From: CAZGTQ01 sp964528575
GTDB taxonomy: Bacteria > Planctomycetota > UBA1135 > GCA-002686595
Direction of reading: 5' to 3'
Assembly (NCBI GenBank): GCA_964528575.1
Contig: CAZGTQ010000317.1
Span: forward strand, 1 to 8,389
Length of the DNA: 8,389 nt
Below, in pieces: positions 1 through 6,850 of this stretch; position 1 is the first letter of the stretch, and the number at the start of each line of letters is the position of its first letter. A program made the translations under genes and the position numbers. The notes beneath the pieces are model-generated. The model searched no databases and had not been told where the DNA came from. It saw only the letters and a list, made by a program, of their open reading frames with translations.

Positions 1-128
1 GGTGACCGAACCGATCGCCGTCCACGGTGGACGACGGCCGGGCGGCCAGTCGGGGGGCCCTTTTGGGCGTCCGGCGGTTCGGGAGCCACCTCCGGGGGCC
101 TTACGGTCGCCGGAGGACTGCAAGGAAT
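1..128 (+). other. Structured non-coding stretch before a terminator
   Basis: No convincing gene lies here. The short open frame beginning with the GTG at base 2 runs straight through the terminator hairpin downstream and has no ribosome binding site, so I do not call it. Inverted repeats are frequent: CGTCC/GGACG around 20-34, GCCC-TTTT-GGGC around 58-68, and a 7-bp TCCGGCG/CGCCGGA pair (70-76 with 108-114) enclosing a small GGAG/CTCC hairpin (82-85 with 90-93). The stretch may be the 3' untranslated end of a gene left of the window, or the end of a small structured RNA. In 75% GC DNA such pairings also arise by chance, so the structural claim is weak. Confidence 0.25.
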
Positions 129-169
129 CCCGCGTGGTCGCACGTTTCGCGACCACGCGGGTTTTCTTT
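129..169 (+). terminator. Rho-independent terminator, + strand
   Basis: A perfect 13-bp GC-rich stem (129-141 with 149-161) closes a 7-base loop (142-148) and is followed at once by GTTTTCTTTC, a T-rich tract ending at 170. This is the classical layout for intrinsic termination of a transcript read left to right, so a gene or RNA must enter from before base 1. Read on the minus strand the same hairpin lies just after the stop codon of the cobalamin-binding-like gene, but it is then followed by ATTCCTTGC, a poor U-tract, so termination of that gene here would be weaker. Confidence 0.85.
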
Positions 170-1113
170 CAGCCCTGCCAGCGCAAGTAGCTCTGCGCGT
201 GGCGCTGCGCGAAATCCGTGAACGCTGCGGGGTGCACGCACGCCGCGAGGATCTCGAGCGACTCGACCAGCCGCGGCCCCGGGCGGTTGAAGAACGCGTT
301 CCCGTCGGCGATCCAGACGCGGCCGGCGGCGAGCGCCGGCCACGGCAGGTCCGCGAGCAGGGCGCGCAGCGTCTCCGTTTCCGCGAGCGTGCGCTCGAGC
401 GGGAATCCGCAGGGCTTGACGAGCACGACCTCGGGCGCGGGATCGAGCGCGCGCAGCTCCTCGCGCGAGAGCGTCGGAGCGTGCTGGCCCGGCTCGGTGA
501 CGAGCGCGCGTCCGCCCGCCGCAGCGACGAGCTCGGGCATCCAGGTCCCGCCGACCATCGCCGGCGCGAGCCACTCGATCGTCAGCGTCGCGGGCCGCTC
601 GCGCTCGCGCGCCGCCCGCTCGGCGATCCGCGCGACGCGCGCGCGCGCCTCGGCGACGCGCTCGCCGGCCTCGCGCTCGCGGCCCGTCGCGGCGCCCACG
701 CGCTCGAGGTCCGCCCACACGTCGTCCAGCCGCGTCGGGTGCAAGTTGACCAGCGTCACGTCCGTGCGCGCGAGCGCGCGCAGCGCCGCTTCGACGTCGC
801 GCAGCGAGACCGCGCACACGTCGCACAAATCCTGCGTGACGACGACGTTCGGCGCCGCCGCCTCGAGCGCGTCGACGTCGACCTCGTAGACCGCGAGCGC
901 GTCCGTGAGCACGCGCCGCACGTCGCGGTCGATCGCGGCGCTCGGCAGGGACGAGTCGACCCGCGTCCGGGTGAGCCGCGGGAGCCGCTCGACGCCGGGA
1001 GGGAAGTCGCATTCGTGCGAGACGCCGACGAGCCGGTCGGCGAGGCCCAGCGCGCAGACGATCTCGGTCGCGGACGGCAGCAGGCTCGCGATGCGGGGTC
1101 CGGGGGCGCTCAT
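169..1113 (-). CDS. Cobalamin-binding/BtuF-like protein, apparently cytosolic
   Basis: The 314-residue product matches the fold family of periplasmic binding proteins for vitamin B12 and siderophores (BtuF/FepB type, COG0614). It opens almost directly with RIASLLPSATEIVCALG (7-23), the usual first strand and helix. HECDFP (33-38), QDLCDVCAVS (94-103), the long charged inter-lobe helix (about 135-172), GGTWMPELVAAAGG (188-201), KPCGFPLERT (233-242) and NRPGPRLVESLEILA (276-290) follow, so both lobes are complete. There is no signal peptide or lipobox, so unlike true BtuF it should stay in the cytoplasm unless the start is wrong; the ATG fits the family's beginning, though I see no strong Shine-Dalgarno before it. 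The C97-x-x-C100 pair is shared, from memory, with a subgroup annotated as cobalamin-binding protein whose ligand is unproven. No permease or ATPase gene lies beside it. Family confidence is high; the ligand is inference. Confidence 0.85.
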   Translation of the reverse strand: MSAPGPRIASLLPSATEIVCALGLADRLVGVSHECDFPPGVERLPRLTRTRVDSSLPSAAIDRDVRRVLTDALAVYEVDVDALEAAAPNVVVTQDLCDVCAVSLRDVEAALRALARTDVTLVNLHPTRLDDVWADLERVGAATGREREAGERVAEARARVARIAERAARERERPATLTIEWLAPAMVGGTWMPELVAAAGGRALVTEPGQHAPTLSREELRALDPAPEVVLVKPCGFPLERTLAETETLRALLADLPWPALAAGRVWIADGNAFFNRPGPRLVESLEILAACVHPAAFTDFAQRHAQSYLRWQG

Positions 1114-1229
1114 CGCGGTCGAGGGTAGCCCGCGCCCGCCGCGGTTCGAGTATCCTCAGCGCTTCGTCGGGGTAGGGATGCGGTGCCGCCGACCCCTCCG
1201 CGCCCCCACGAATCCCGAGGAAACCGGCC
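1114..1229. promoter_or_regulatory. Divergent intergenic region
   Basis: This 116-bp gap separates the minus-strand cobalamin-binding-like gene from the + strand HEAT-repeat gene, so promoters for both must lie here or inside the flanking genes. I cannot identify a confident -35/-10 pair on either strand; TATCCT near 1149 resembles a -10 box but has no recognisable -35 partner. No B12-box (GCCACTG) of a cobalamin riboswitch is visible. The only clear signal is GAGGAAA at 1217-1223, a good ribosome binding site ending 6 bases before the ATG at 1230. Confidence 0.4.
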
Positions 1230-4200
1230 ATGAGAACCCCCCGCTCGCTCGCTCTCGCCGCCGCGCTCGCCCTCGGCGCGCTCGCTGCGCCCGTCTCCGC
1301 GCAGCTCGACCTGCCCCGCTCGAAGAAGCCGTCGACGCCGCCGGTCGAGCAGCCGGCCGGGGCGCCGCCGGCGCAGGGCGGCGACGCGCCCGCCGGGAAG
1401 GACGCGGCGAGCGGGACGCCGCAGGCCGATGTCCGGCGCACCGATCCGCGCCTGGGTTTGCCGCGTGCGGACAAGAGCGGGCAGCGCGAGGCTCGCAACG
1501 GGCTCGACCTGCCGCCGCAGCCCGGCAGCGCGCCGGGGTCGCCCTCCGCGCCGACGACGCCCGCGGCGTCGCCGTCGGCCGCCGCGTTCGTGTGCGCGGA
1601 GGTCGAGCGATCGAGCGGCCCCGACACGAGCCTCGCGCGCCAGGCGGTCGAGACGCTCGGCGCGCTGGGCGCGGAGGGCCTCGTCGCGGCGCGCGGGATG
1701 CTCGCATCCGAGCGCTACGCGCCGATCGTCGTCGCGGCGCGCGTGCTCCTGCGCCACGGCGACGCGGCGGACACCGATCTCGTCGTGCAGCGCCTGCAGG
1801 CGGACATGCCCTCGCGTGCCGGCGCGCACCTGCTCGACGTGCTCGTCGCCGAGGCGCCCGAGCGCGTCGACGTCCCGCTGCTCGTTGCATTGCTCGATCA
1901 TTCCCGCGGCGGCGTGCGCGCGTCCGCGCAGCGCGCGCTCGCCGGCCGGCCCGGCCTCGCCGACGCCCTGCCGGGGCTGCTCGCCTCCGAGCGCAGCGAC
2001 ACGCGCCTGCGCGCGCTCGAGCTCGCCGCGACGCTCGACGACCCGCGCCGCGAAACCTGGCTGCTCGAGCGGCTCGGCGACGACTCGAGCCAGGTCGCGC
2101 ACCGCGCGGCGACGCTGCTCGCGGTCGCGGCCGCGCCCGAGCTCGACCAGCTCCTGCTCGCCTGCGTGCTCCGCACGCCCGACTTCCTCGACCGCAGCGC
2201 GGCCTACGCGCTGCTCGCGATCGCGCAGCGCGAGGACCTCACGGGGCGCGCGATCCTCGGCGAGGAGCACGTGGAAATGCTGTTCGCGAACATGGGCGAG
2301 GCGCGGCCGCTCGTCGACGGAGCGTGCGCGGTCGCGCTCGCCGGCATCGGCTTTCGCAGCTCCGCGCCCTCGCGCACGGCCTGGCTCGACCGCGAGGTGC
2401 CGCACGCGTTGGTGCGCGCGGTGTCCGGCGTGCGCTTCCACAGCGACTTCAGCAAGGTCCAGGAGCACGCGATCGCGCGGCTCGGGCTGATCACGGGCCA
2501 GGACCTCGGCGGCAACGGCCTCGCGTGGCGCGACTGGTGGGTCGGGGCCGCGCGCGAGTTCCGCGCGCGCCGCGCGCACATCGAGCTCGACCCGGCGACG
2601 CATACGCGGCTCGAGCTGTTCGTGCGCACGCCCGAGGGCGCGTATCACTTCGTCGCGCCGGAGGTGCCGCTCGACGGCGACGCGCTGATCCTGCGCAGCC
2701 GCGACTTCGGCGAGCGCTTCTTCCTGACCGAGAGCGAGTCGCGGCGGCTCTTCGGCGCGCTCACGTCGCACGGCGTGTTCGGCGCGGAGCGGCTGCCGGG
2801 GATGCGTGGACGGACCGACCTCGGGCTGCGCACGCTCGTCGTCGCCGTCGGCGACCAGGCGAAGCGCTTCGACGCGGGCCGCAGCGCGAGCGAGCCGTGG
2901 CTCGACGACGTGCTCGAGACGGCGCGGGCGCTGCGCGAGCAGAACCGCTGGCAACGCTGGGTCGACCCGCGCCGGTATGCGTCGCGCTACGCGATGTGGG
3001 ACGCCGAGCGCGCGTGGTGGGAGAGCGCCGCCTCGCCCGCCGACCGCGACCGGCGGCTCCTGGCGCTCGTGCTCGGGCACATGGCGGGCATCGACCCGCT
3101 CCAGCGGGACGAGCCGTTCGCGGAGCTCGTGCGCCTGGCGCGCCGGCCCGACGTGCTCTCGGCCGACGACCTGCCGCGGCTCGTCGAGCTCCTGCGCACC
3201 GAGCCGTTCTACAGCGGGCGCGTCGAGACGCTCGCGGAGCTCGCGCTCGAGCTCGCGCGCGACGTCAGCGGCCCCGACGCGCCGCTCGATGCCGAGCTCG
3301 CGCGCACGCTGGCGCAGACGCTGACGCTGGGCTTCGAGGACGCCGCGCAGGACCAGGCGGTCGCGGTGCTCGCCGCATCGACGCTCGACGTGCGGCACGG
3401 GGCCGCGAAGCACGCGAGCCCGTGGATGCGAGCCGCGGCGGCGCGTTCGCTCGCGGGCGAGGACGACGAGGCGAGCGTGACGATCGTGCGCGGGCTGCTC
3501 CTGGACGCGGAGCTGCCGGTGCAGGCCGCCGCGATCCGCGCGCTGGGCGAGTCGCGGCGCGAGGGCGCGCGGTTCGAGATCGTCGCGCGCGCCCGCACGT
3601 CGAGCGGCACGCTGCGCGCCGAGGCGCTGCGCGCGCTGGGCCGCATCGGCGGACCCGACGCGCGCGAGACGCTGACGCTCGGGCTCGCCGCGAGCGACCC
3701 GCTCGTGCAAGCGGCCGCCGCGGAGGGGCTCGGCGAGCTCGGCGACCCGACGACCGCGGCGCTGCTCGCCGGCATCCTCGGGCGCGGCCGCGACGCTTCG
3801 GCGTTCGTCCCGGCGCGCGAGGCGCTCTCGAGGATGGGCGCCGACGCGTGGCCGGAGCTCCTGCGCATGGTGAGCGGCGGCCCGCTCGCCGGCCGGCGCG
3901 AGGCGGCGCTCGTGCTCGCCGAGCAGGACGTCGCGGAGGTCGTCCCGGTGCTCCTGATGATCCTGTCGGAACGCCCGAACGACCTGGACGTCGCGCGCGA
4001 GCTGTGCGTGCTGACGTGCGTCGACCTGCGCGGCGCCGAGACGCCGGCGCTCGCGTGGTGGGATTGGTACGACGCTGCGCCGCGCGGCGGGACGAGCGAG
4101 TGGCTGCTGTACGCGCTCGCGGGCGAGGGCGCGCTGTTGCCCGACCTCGCCGACCTCGAGGGCGCGGGCACCCGGCGCGGCGCCGAGCTCCTCGCGACGT

Positions 4201-4367
4201 TGCTCGAGCGGCCCGAGGCGCACTTCGTCGAGCGCGCGCGGCGCGACCTCGAGCGGATGCTCGGCGCGGACTTGCCGCCGGCGCCGGCCGACGCCGAGGA
4301 GCGGGAGCGCTGGTGCGCCGACCTGCGCGCTCGCGTCGAGCAGCAGTTCGCCGGCGCGGGACGCTGA
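1230..4367 (+). CDS. Exported HEAT-repeat scaffold protein
   Basis: This 1045-residue protein starts with a Sec signal peptide (charged MRTPR, hydrophobic core 7-20, cleavage likely after VSA at 24), so it acts outside the cytoplasmic membrane. A Pro/Ala/Gly-rich disordered linker covers about 28-118. Helical HEAT-type repeats fill about 125-415, ending in LGLITGQDLGGNGLAWRDWW (418-437). A different, probably beta-containing segment lies at about 458-583, followed by more helical repeats to about 925. The clearest repeats are near 735-860, with repeated xxAAxALGxxGxPxA units. A second, degenerate copy of the W-rich motif sits at 927-947 (LTCVDL...LAWWDWY). HEAT repeats bind proteins; no catalytic motif is visible. 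The LTG...WW motif after HEAT repeats is one I associate with planctomycetal exported proteins. The start is supported by GAGGAAA upstream. The transglycosylase gene follows after 18 bp, suggesting co-transcription. The molecular role is unknown. Confidence 0.85.
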   Translation: MRTPRSLALAAALALGALAAPVSAQLDLPRSKKPSTPPVEQPAGAPPAQGGDAPAGKDAASGTPQADVRRTDPRLGLPRADKSGQREARNGLDLPPQPGSAPGSPSAPTTPAASPSAAAFVCAEVERSSGPDTSLARQAVETLGALGAEGLVAARGMLASERYAPIVVAARVLLRHGDAADTDLVVQRLQADMPSRAGAHLLDVLVAEAPERVDVPLLVALLDHSRGGVRASAQRALAGRPGLADALPGLLASERSDTRLRALELAATLDDPRRETWLLERLGDDSSQVAHRAATLLAVAAAPELDQLLLACVLRTPDFLDRSAAYALLAIAQREDLTGRAILGEEHVEMLFANMGEARPLVDGACAVALAGIGFRSSAPSRTAWLDREVPHALVRAVSGVRFHSDFSKVQEHAIARLGLITGQDLGGNGLAWRDWWVGAAREFRARRAHIELDPATHTRLELFVRTPEGAYHFVAPEVPLDGDALILRSRDFGERFFLTESESRRLFGALTSHGVFGAERLPGMRGRTDLGLRTLVVAVGDQAKRFDAGRSASEPWLDDVLETARALREQNRWQRWVDPRRYASRYAMWDAERAWWESAASPADRDRRLLALVLGHMAGIDPLQRDEPFAELVRLARRPDVLSADDLPRLVELLRTEPFYSGRVETLAELALELARDVSGPDAPLDAELARTLAQTLTLGFEDAAQDQAVAVLAASTLDVRHGAAKHASPWMRAAAARSLAGEDDEASVTIVRGLLLDAELPVQAAAIRALGESRREGARFEIVARARTSSGTLRAEALRALGRIGGPDARETLTLGLAASDPLVQAAAAEGLGELGDPTTAALLAGILGRGRDASAFVPAREALSRMGADAWPELLRMVSGGPLAGRREAALVLAEQDVAEVVPVLLMILSERPNDLDVARELCVLTCVDLRGAETPALAWWDWYDAAPRGGTSEWLLYALAGEGALLPDLADLEGAGTRRGAELLATLLERPEAHFVERARRDLERMLGADLPPAPADAEERERWCADLRARVEQQFAGAGR

Positions 4368-4385
4368 GAGCACGATCCAGCGGGG

Positions 4386-5012
4386 ATGACGCGCGATCCG
4401 ATGTTCGCCGAGCCGCGGCGCGTCCCGACGACGCGCGCGCTCGTCCTCGTCGTCGTGGGCGCAGCGCTCGCCGCGCTCGTCGTGCGCACGACGCTCGACG
4501 GCGCGGTCGCGTTCACGACCGAGGGCGGGCTGACGCGCGTGGAGCAGCAGGCGCGCGCGATCCGGCGCGCCGCCGACGAGACCGGGCTCGACCCGAACCT
4601 GCTCGCGGGGCTCGCGTTCACCGAGAGCAGCGGGCGCATCGGGGCGGTGTCGACCGCGGACGCGCTCGGCCTGTTCCAGTTGCGCATGCCGACCGCGCTC
4701 GAGCGCGCGCAACTGCTCGGGCTCGAGCGCGAGCCGACGCGCGACGACCTGCTCGAGGATCCCGAGCTGAACGCGCGGCTCGGCGCGAGCTACCTGCGCT
4801 ACCTCGTCGACCGGTTCGACGGCAACGTCGAGGCGGCGCTCGTCGCGTACAACACGGGGCCGACGCGCCTCGCCGGATGGATCCGCGACGCCGGCAGCTA
4901 CGCGGCGTGGCGCGAGGAGCGCGCGCAGGCGGGCGATTCGCAGGTGCTGGCCTACGCCGAGAAGGTCCTGCGCTACCGGGACCTGTTCCGCGAGCGCGCG
5001 TTGTTCGACTGA
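4386..5012 (+). CDS. Membrane-anchored lytic transglycosylase (SLT domain, GH23 type)
   Basis: The 208-residue product has a short cytoplasmic N-terminus, one membrane segment (about 18-34) and a soluble-lytic-transglycosylase domain from about 52 to the end. This places the enzyme on the outer face of the membrane, where it would cut the MurNAc-GlcNAc bond of peptidoglycan to give 1,6-anhydro-MurNAc. Visible motifs in order are FTESSGR with the catalytic glutamate E80, GLFQLRMPTA (95-104, the usual GLMQ.MP.TA block), LNARLGASYLRYLVDRF (128-144) and EAALVAYNTGP (149-159). A final VLAYAEKVLRY helix is typical of the family. It is short because it carries only the catalytic domain, with no LysM or other cell-wall binding module. 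The start is uncertain: GCGGGG lies too close to this ATG, and an in-frame ATG at 4401 is an alternative that would not change the domains. Confidence 0.9.
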   Translation: MTRDPMFAEPRRVPTTRALVLVVVGAALAALVVRTTLDGAVAFTTEGGLTRVEQQARAIRRAADETGLDPNLLAGLAFTESSGRIGAVSTADALGLFQLRMPTALERAQLLGLEREPTRDDLLEDPELNARLGASYLRYLVDRFDGNVEAALVAYNTGPTRLAGWIRDAGSYAAWREERAQAGDSQVLAYAEKVLRYRDLFRERALFD

Positions 5013-5043
5013 GCGCCCGTCCACCCCGTGACCGTCGCGCACC

Positions 5044-5265
5044 GTGCGCATCGACCTGATACGCGTGCTCGACCGGCCCGAGTCGATCGAGCGCGGTCTC
5101 GAGCGCGGCCGAGCGAGCGCGCGCGCCGTCGCCGAGCGCTCGCTGGCAGGGCTGCCGGAGCGGGGGCCGCGGCCGCCCGCGTTCGATGGACCCGATCCCG
5201 ATTGGCGCCTCGACGGCGCGGGCGAGCGGCGCGGCGCGCAAGGAACGGCCGCCGATCCCCACTAA
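5044..5265 (+). CDS. Doubtful small protein, 73 residues
   Basis: A GTG-started frame of 73 codons fills most of the 280-bp gap between the transglycosylase gene and the coiled-coil gene and ends in TAA. The product begins MRIDLIRVLDRPESIERGLE and is then rich in Arg, Ala and Pro, with no membrane segment, signal peptide or recognised domain. Third-position GC is lower than in the neighbours (ATA, GGT, CGA, GCA, GAT, GGA and CAA occur) and no ribosome binding site precedes the GTG. It could be a real small gene, or spacer DNA that happens to stay open, as is common at this GC content. If it is not coding, the region 5013-5292 most likely carries the promoter of the following operon, though I see no definite box. 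Confidence 0.3.
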   Translation: MRIDLIRVLDRPESIERGLERGRASARAVAERSLAGLPERGPRPPAFDGPDPDWRLDGAGERRGAQGTAADPH

Positions 5266-5292
5266 GGCCGGGCCCCTTCGTACCATCGGACG

Positions 5293-6408
5293 ATGCCTGC
5301 GCGAGAACCGACCAACCCGCTCGAGGCGGCAGCTCGCCGCCTGCGCCGGCGCGCGCTCGCCGCGGCGTATCTCGGCGCCCTCGCGCGGCACGCGACCGCG
5401 GCGCTGTTCGTCGCGGGCACCGCCGCGCTCGTCCTGCGCTTCTTCGCGGACGCGACGCGCGCGGAGGCGGCGCTCGCGTTCGCGCTCGTGCTCGCCGCGC
5501 CGGTCACCGCCTGGCTCGCCGCGCGCCGCCGTGCGCTCTCCGCCGAAGGCGCGGCGGCGTGGCTCGACGTCCGCGCGGGCGCGACCGGCCTCCTCGTCAC
5601 CGAGCTCGAGCTCGCCGACGAGCGCTGGGCCGGGCGCGCCGAGGAGCTGCTCGGGGCGTGCGTCTCGCTCCCGCGCCTGCGCGGCCGGCGCATCGCGCTG
5701 CCCGTGCTGCCCGCCGTCGGCTTCGCCGCGCTCGCGCTCTGGCTCGCCGTGCCCGTCCCCGCGCCCGGCCCGCCGGTGCGCCTGTACGAGAACGCGCTCG
5801 AGCGGCTGCGCGAGAAGCTCGAGACGCTCGAGGAGACCGTCGCGCTCGACGACGAGCTCGCCGAGGAGCTGCGCGGCCAGCTCGAGCGCCTCGACGACGA
5901 GGCGGACACCGCGCGCCCGGAGGCGGCGTTCGAGGCGCTCGACCGGCTCGAGGAGCGGCTCGAGAGCGAGGCGCTCGAGGCGGTCGAGGACGCGCTCGAG
6001 GCGCGCGACCAGCTCGGCGAGGCGCAGCGGACCGCGCTCGACGCCGACGCGGAGCCTGGCGATGCACAGGAGCTGCTCGAGCGGACGATGGCGGAGCTCT
6101 CCGAGAAGGGGCTCGCGCCGAACGTGCCCGCCGATCTGGCCGAGCGGCTCGGCATGGAGGGGCTCGAGCTGCCCGCGGGCGCGCTGCTCGAGGCGGCCGA
6201 GCTGATGGAGCTGTCGGACGAGCTCGCGGAGCTGCTCGCGGAGAAGATCGGCGAGCTCGCCGAGGGTGGGCTGCTGTCGGCGGAGCTGCTCGAGGGGCTC
6301 GGCGAGCTCGGTGAGCTCGCCGACCTCGGCGAGTTCACGCTGTCCGAGGAGCTCGAGCTGTGCGAGGAGTGCAAGCAGGCGCTCGAAGAGGGCAGGCCGA
6401 GCACATGA
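5293..6408 (+). CDS. Three-helix membrane protein with long acidic coiled coil (DUF4175-like)
   Basis: I see three hydrophobic segments (about 33-50, 57-76 and 135-153). Between the second and third is SAEGAAAWLDVRAGATGLLVTELEL (83-107), a block resembling the first loop of DUF4175-type proteins. After the third helix comes a mostly helical, very acidic region (about 163-366) dominated by Glu-Leu-Ala-Arg heptads, likely a long coiled coil outside the membrane. Its last part (about 308-345) is a quasi-repeat of ELAELL, GELAEG and ELLEGLGELGELADLGE. A CEEC pair (C357, C360) lies 12 residues before the stop. There is no catalytic motif, so a structural or partner role with the downstream MoxR ATPase is the likely reading. 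The ribosome binding site is weak. The protein seems to stop early: the next ORF in the same phase looks like the missing tail. Confidence 0.75.
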   Translation: MPAREPTNPLEAAARRLRRRALAAAYLGALARHATAALFVAGTAALVLRFFADATRAEAALAFALVLAAPVTAWLAARRRALSAEGAAAWLDVRAGATGLLVTELELADERWAGRAEELLGACVSLPRLRGRRIALPVLPAVGFAALALWLAVPVPAPGPPVRLYENALERLREKLETLEETVALDDELAEELRGQLERLDDEADTARPEAAFEALDRLEERLESEALEAVEDALEARDQLGEAQRTALDADAEPGDAQELLERTMAELSEKGLAPNVPADLAERLGMEGLELPAGALLEAAELMELSDELAELLAEKIGELAEGGLLSAELLEGLGELGELADLGEFTLSEELELCEECKQALEEGRPST

Positions 6409-6465
6409 CGGGCCGGCGAAGGCGGGACCTGAAGCGGCGGTCGCGCGCATCTCGCCGGGAGCGGG

Positions 6466-6792
6466 ATGAACAAGGACGGGAACGGGCGGCCGGGCGTCGG
6501 CGGGATCAGCCGCGGCCGGGGCGACGCGCAGATGTCGTGGGGCGACGAGAGCGAGGGGCGCTCGGACCTCTTCACGCCCGAGGCGCTGCCGGACGCGCGC
6601 GTGATGGACATGGAGAGCTCGGCGGTGCTCGGCGTCGGGGCGGTCGCGCCGCGCGAGGACGCGCAGGGCGGAGCGTCGGGGCTCGTCGACGTCGAGGGCT
6701 CGAGCGGCAAGTCGGCGTGGAAGCGCAGGCTCGCACCGCGTCACCGCGACGCGGTGCACACGTTCTTCAGCCCCGCTGGCACGAACGATTGA
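6466..6792 (+). CDS. Probable detached C-terminal tail of the coiled-coil membrane protein
   Basis: The 108-residue frame has no hydrophobic segment. Three blocks stand out: GGISRGRGDAQMSWGDES (12-29), LPDARVMDMESSAVLGVGAV (41-60) and LAPRHRDAVHTFFSP (89-103). From memory, an RGRGDA...W block and a closing L-PRHR-AV--YF block form the extreme C-terminus of membrane/coiled-coil proteins encoded just upstream of MoxR in planctomycetes; I could not check this by search. The frame lies in the same phase as 5293-6408, separated by 57 bp with in-frame TGA codons at 6406 and 6430. It may be a separate gene, since GGGAG at 6457-6461 is a possible though close ribosome binding site for the ATG. It may also be the tail of a gene broken by mutation or by compensating sequencing frameshifts. 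Translation as such is plausible because the codon bias matches the neighbours. Confidence 0.6.
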   Translation: MNKDGNGRPGVGGISRGRGDAQMSWGDESEGRSDLFTPEALPDARVMDMESSAVLGVGAVAPREDAQGGASGLVDVEGSSGKSAWKRRLAPRHRDAVHTFFSPAGTND

Positions 6793-6835
6793 GCGCGAAC
6801 GATCGATAGCGCGGCGCCGCAGGCGTCGCTCGAGC

Positions 6836-6846
6836 GGAGGGAAGAG
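6836..6846 (+). promoter_or_regulatory. Ribosome binding site deciding a TTG start for moxR
   Basis: GGAGGGAAGAG ends 4 bases before a TTG at 6851, with the GGAGG core 10 bases away. No ATG or GTG occurs in frame between here and codon 40, and starting there would remove most of the conserved segment before Walker A, so TTG is the only sensible start. Confidence 0.75.
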
Positions 6847-6850
6847 AACC

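Noticed and set aside
2..190. 62-codon GTG-started frame at the left edge
   Set aside because: It has no ribosome binding site and would have to be translated through a strong intrinsic terminator hairpin and its T-tract.
1149..1154. TATCCT as a -10 promoter box for the HEAT-repeat gene
   Set aside because: No acceptable -35 hexamer lies 16-18 bases upstream. A single hexamer is not enough to call a promoter.
1114..1229. Cobalamin riboswitch upstream of the cobalamin-binding-like gene
   Set aside because: The gap is too short for the full element, and neither the B12-box nor the other conserved blocks are visible on the minus strand.
1110..5051. Very long minus-strand open frame (over 1300 codons) opposite the HEAT and transglycosylase genes
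   Set aside because: It is the antisense of two genes with clear domains. Its product is low-complexity Arg/Ala/Glu text without any motif. Long antisense frames are expected at this GC content and codon bias.
905..5059. 1384-codon + strand frame overlapping the HEAT-repeat gene in another phase
   Set aside because: The product is almost entirely Arg, Ala and Gly, with no signal peptide, domain or ribosome binding site, while the overlapping phase encodes a signal peptide and ordered HEAT repeats.
6248..6263. 16-base perfect palindrome TCGGCGAGCTCGCCGA inside the coiled-coil gene
   Set aside because: It is explained by the codons for Gly-Glu-Leu-Ala-Glu. GAGCTC and CTCGCC combinations recur across this Glu/Leu/Ala-rich region, so no operator function is indicated.
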